Positions 6,024 through 6,964 of a stretch of DNA of 6,964 bases are shown here, one piece after another. This DNA is from Flavobacteriaceae bacterium. Its GTDB lineage: Bacteria; Bacteroidota; Bacteroidia; Flavobacteriales; Flavobacteriaceae. The notes under the pieces were generated by a model. That model saw only the letters and a list, made by a program, of their open reading frames with translations, ran no database searches and had not been told where the DNA came from. The stretch's first letter is position 1. Each line of letters begins with the position of its first letter. The translations under genes were made by a program, and so were the position numbers. The stretch spans positions 1-6,964 of the forward strand of contig JAMOMG010000267.1 of the NCBI GenBank assembly GCA_027068695.1, read 5' to 3'.

Positions 6024-6964
6024 ATGATAACTAACGAACATATAAATAAATTACAAGAACGCATTGGCAAGTTAAAAACTTACCTTGATATTGACAAGAA
6101 AATAATTGAAATATCAAATGAAGAAGAAAAAACTGCGAATCCAAATTTTTGGAACAATCCAAAAGAGGCTGAATTGGTAATGAAAAATCTTCGGTCAAAG
6201 AAAAAATGGGTTGAAGATTATCATAAAATAGCTACTAATTTAGAAGATATTTCTATTCTTTTCGATTTTTATACTCAAGGTGAGGCATCTGAAAAAGAAA
6301 TTGAAAAAATATACAATACAACTATTTCCCTAATTGAAGATTTAGAGTTTAAAAATATGCTTTCTGATGAAGGCGATAGCTTAAGTGCAGTTCTTCAAAT
6401 TACGGCTGGTGCCGGTGGTACAGAAAGTTGCGATTGGGCTCAAATGCTAATGCGTATGTATTTAATGTGGAGTGAAAAACAAGGCTACAAAGTTAAAGAA
6501 CTTAATTTTCAAGCTGGAGATGTTGTTGGTATTAAAACAGTTACACTTGAAATTGAAGGTGAATTTGCCTTTGGGTACTTAAAAGGTGAAAACGGCGTAC
6601 ATCGTTTGGTGCGAATTTCACCCTTTGATAGCAATGCCAAAAGACATACTAGCTTTGCTTCGGTTTATGTTTATCCGCTGGTTGATGACAGCATTGAAAT
6701 AACTATTAACCCTGCAGACATTGAAATAATAACTGCTCGTTCAAGTGGTGCAGGAGGTCAAAATGTTAATAAAGTTGAGACAAAAGTTCAATTAACACAC
6801 AAACCTACTGGAATTCAAATTTCCTGTTCAGAAACTCGTTCACAACACGAAAACAGAGATAGAGCATTGCAAATGTTAAAATCTCAATTGTATGAAATTG
6901 AACTTAAAAAACAACAAGAAGCACGACAAGATATAGAGTCTGGTAAAATGAAAATTGACTTTGG
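6024..6964 (+). CDS. prfB: Peptide chain release factor 2 (RF2), 3' end cut by the window
   Basis: RF2 ends translation at UAA and UGA codons by entering the ribosomal A site and triggering release of the peptide. The first 313 codons are present, out of about 365 in typical RF2; the gene runs off the right edge. An N-terminal helical region (residues about 1-100) leads into the PCRF domain with [17 protein letters not shown]. The codon-recognition loop carries SPF at residues 199-201 ([17 protein letters not shown]), which identifies RF2 rather than RF1 (PxT). The catalytic GGQ is at 244-246 in [14 protein letters not shown]. The start at 6024 gives [17 protein letters not shown], matching the usual RF2 N-terminus. 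The frame is continuous: the usual programmed +1 frameshift site is replaced by CTT GAT at 6084-6089 (Leu21-Asp22 in TYLDIDKK). The gene diverges from the leftward cluster. Identity is very secure. Confidence 0.97.
   Translation, partial: MITNEHINKLQERIGKLKTYLDIDKKIIEISNEEEKTANPNFWNNPKEAELVMKNLRSKKKWVEDYHKIATNLEDISILFDFYTQGEASEKEIEKIYNTTISLIEDLEFKNMLSDEGDSLSAVLQITAGAGGTESCDWAQMLMRMYLMWSEKQGYKVKELNFQAGDVVGIKTVTLEIEGEFAFGYLKGENGVHRLVRISPFDSNAKRHTSFASVYVYPLVDDSIEITINPADIEIITARSSGAGGQNVNKVETKVQLTHKPTGIQISCSETRSQHENRDRALQMLKSQLYEIELKKQQEARQDIESGKMKIDF

Overview
The window is AT-rich DNA from a member of the Bacteroidota, most likely a marine-type Flavobacteriia (Flavobacteriaceae-like). The evidence is the low GC content, signal peptides ending in the typical '-YSQ' or '-TAQ', and the lack of Shine-Dalgarno sequences before any of the six genes. 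The intergenic region also carries Bacteroidota-type promoter elements (TTTG, about 20 nt, TAnnTTTG), and the M28 peptidase and DUF5117/DUF4953 metalloprotease are types common in this group. I see no mobile elements, CRISPR arrays, tRNA or rRNA genes.

Positions 1-5866 hold five genes on the minus strand, all reading leftwards. In transcription order they are: an 806-residue exported zinc metalloprotease of the DUF5117/DUF4953 family (5866-3446); a PLP-dependent low-specificity threonine aldolase (3406-2384); an exported M28 peptidase with a C-terminal fibronectin-III-like domain (2366-1008); an exported peptide-methionine (S)-S-oxide reductase, MsrA (964-335); and a small conserved-looking membrane protein of unknown function (282-16). 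The gaps are 39, 17, 43 and 52 nt. I found no convincing internal promoter or terminator, so they may be one transcript starting in the 5867-6023 gap. Three of the five products carry signal peptides, so a plausible (inferred) theme is turnover and repair of proteins outside the cytoplasm, with the aldolase as a housekeeping passenger.

Positions 5867-6023 are a 157-nt divergent intergenic region. It contains a good Bacteroidota-type promoter for the rightward gene and a slightly weaker one for the leftward cluster.

Positions 6024-6964 (plus strand) are the first 313 codons of prfB, peptide chain release factor 2, cut by the window edge. Its reading frame is continuous. At the place where most bacteria carry the autoregulatory +1 frameshift site (CTT TGA C/T), this gene has CTT GAT, as if one T had been lost. 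That and an unusual Asp at the first metal-ligand position of the M28 peptidase are the two most interesting observations. No clearly new biological system is visible; most of the window is ordinary flavobacterial chromosome.
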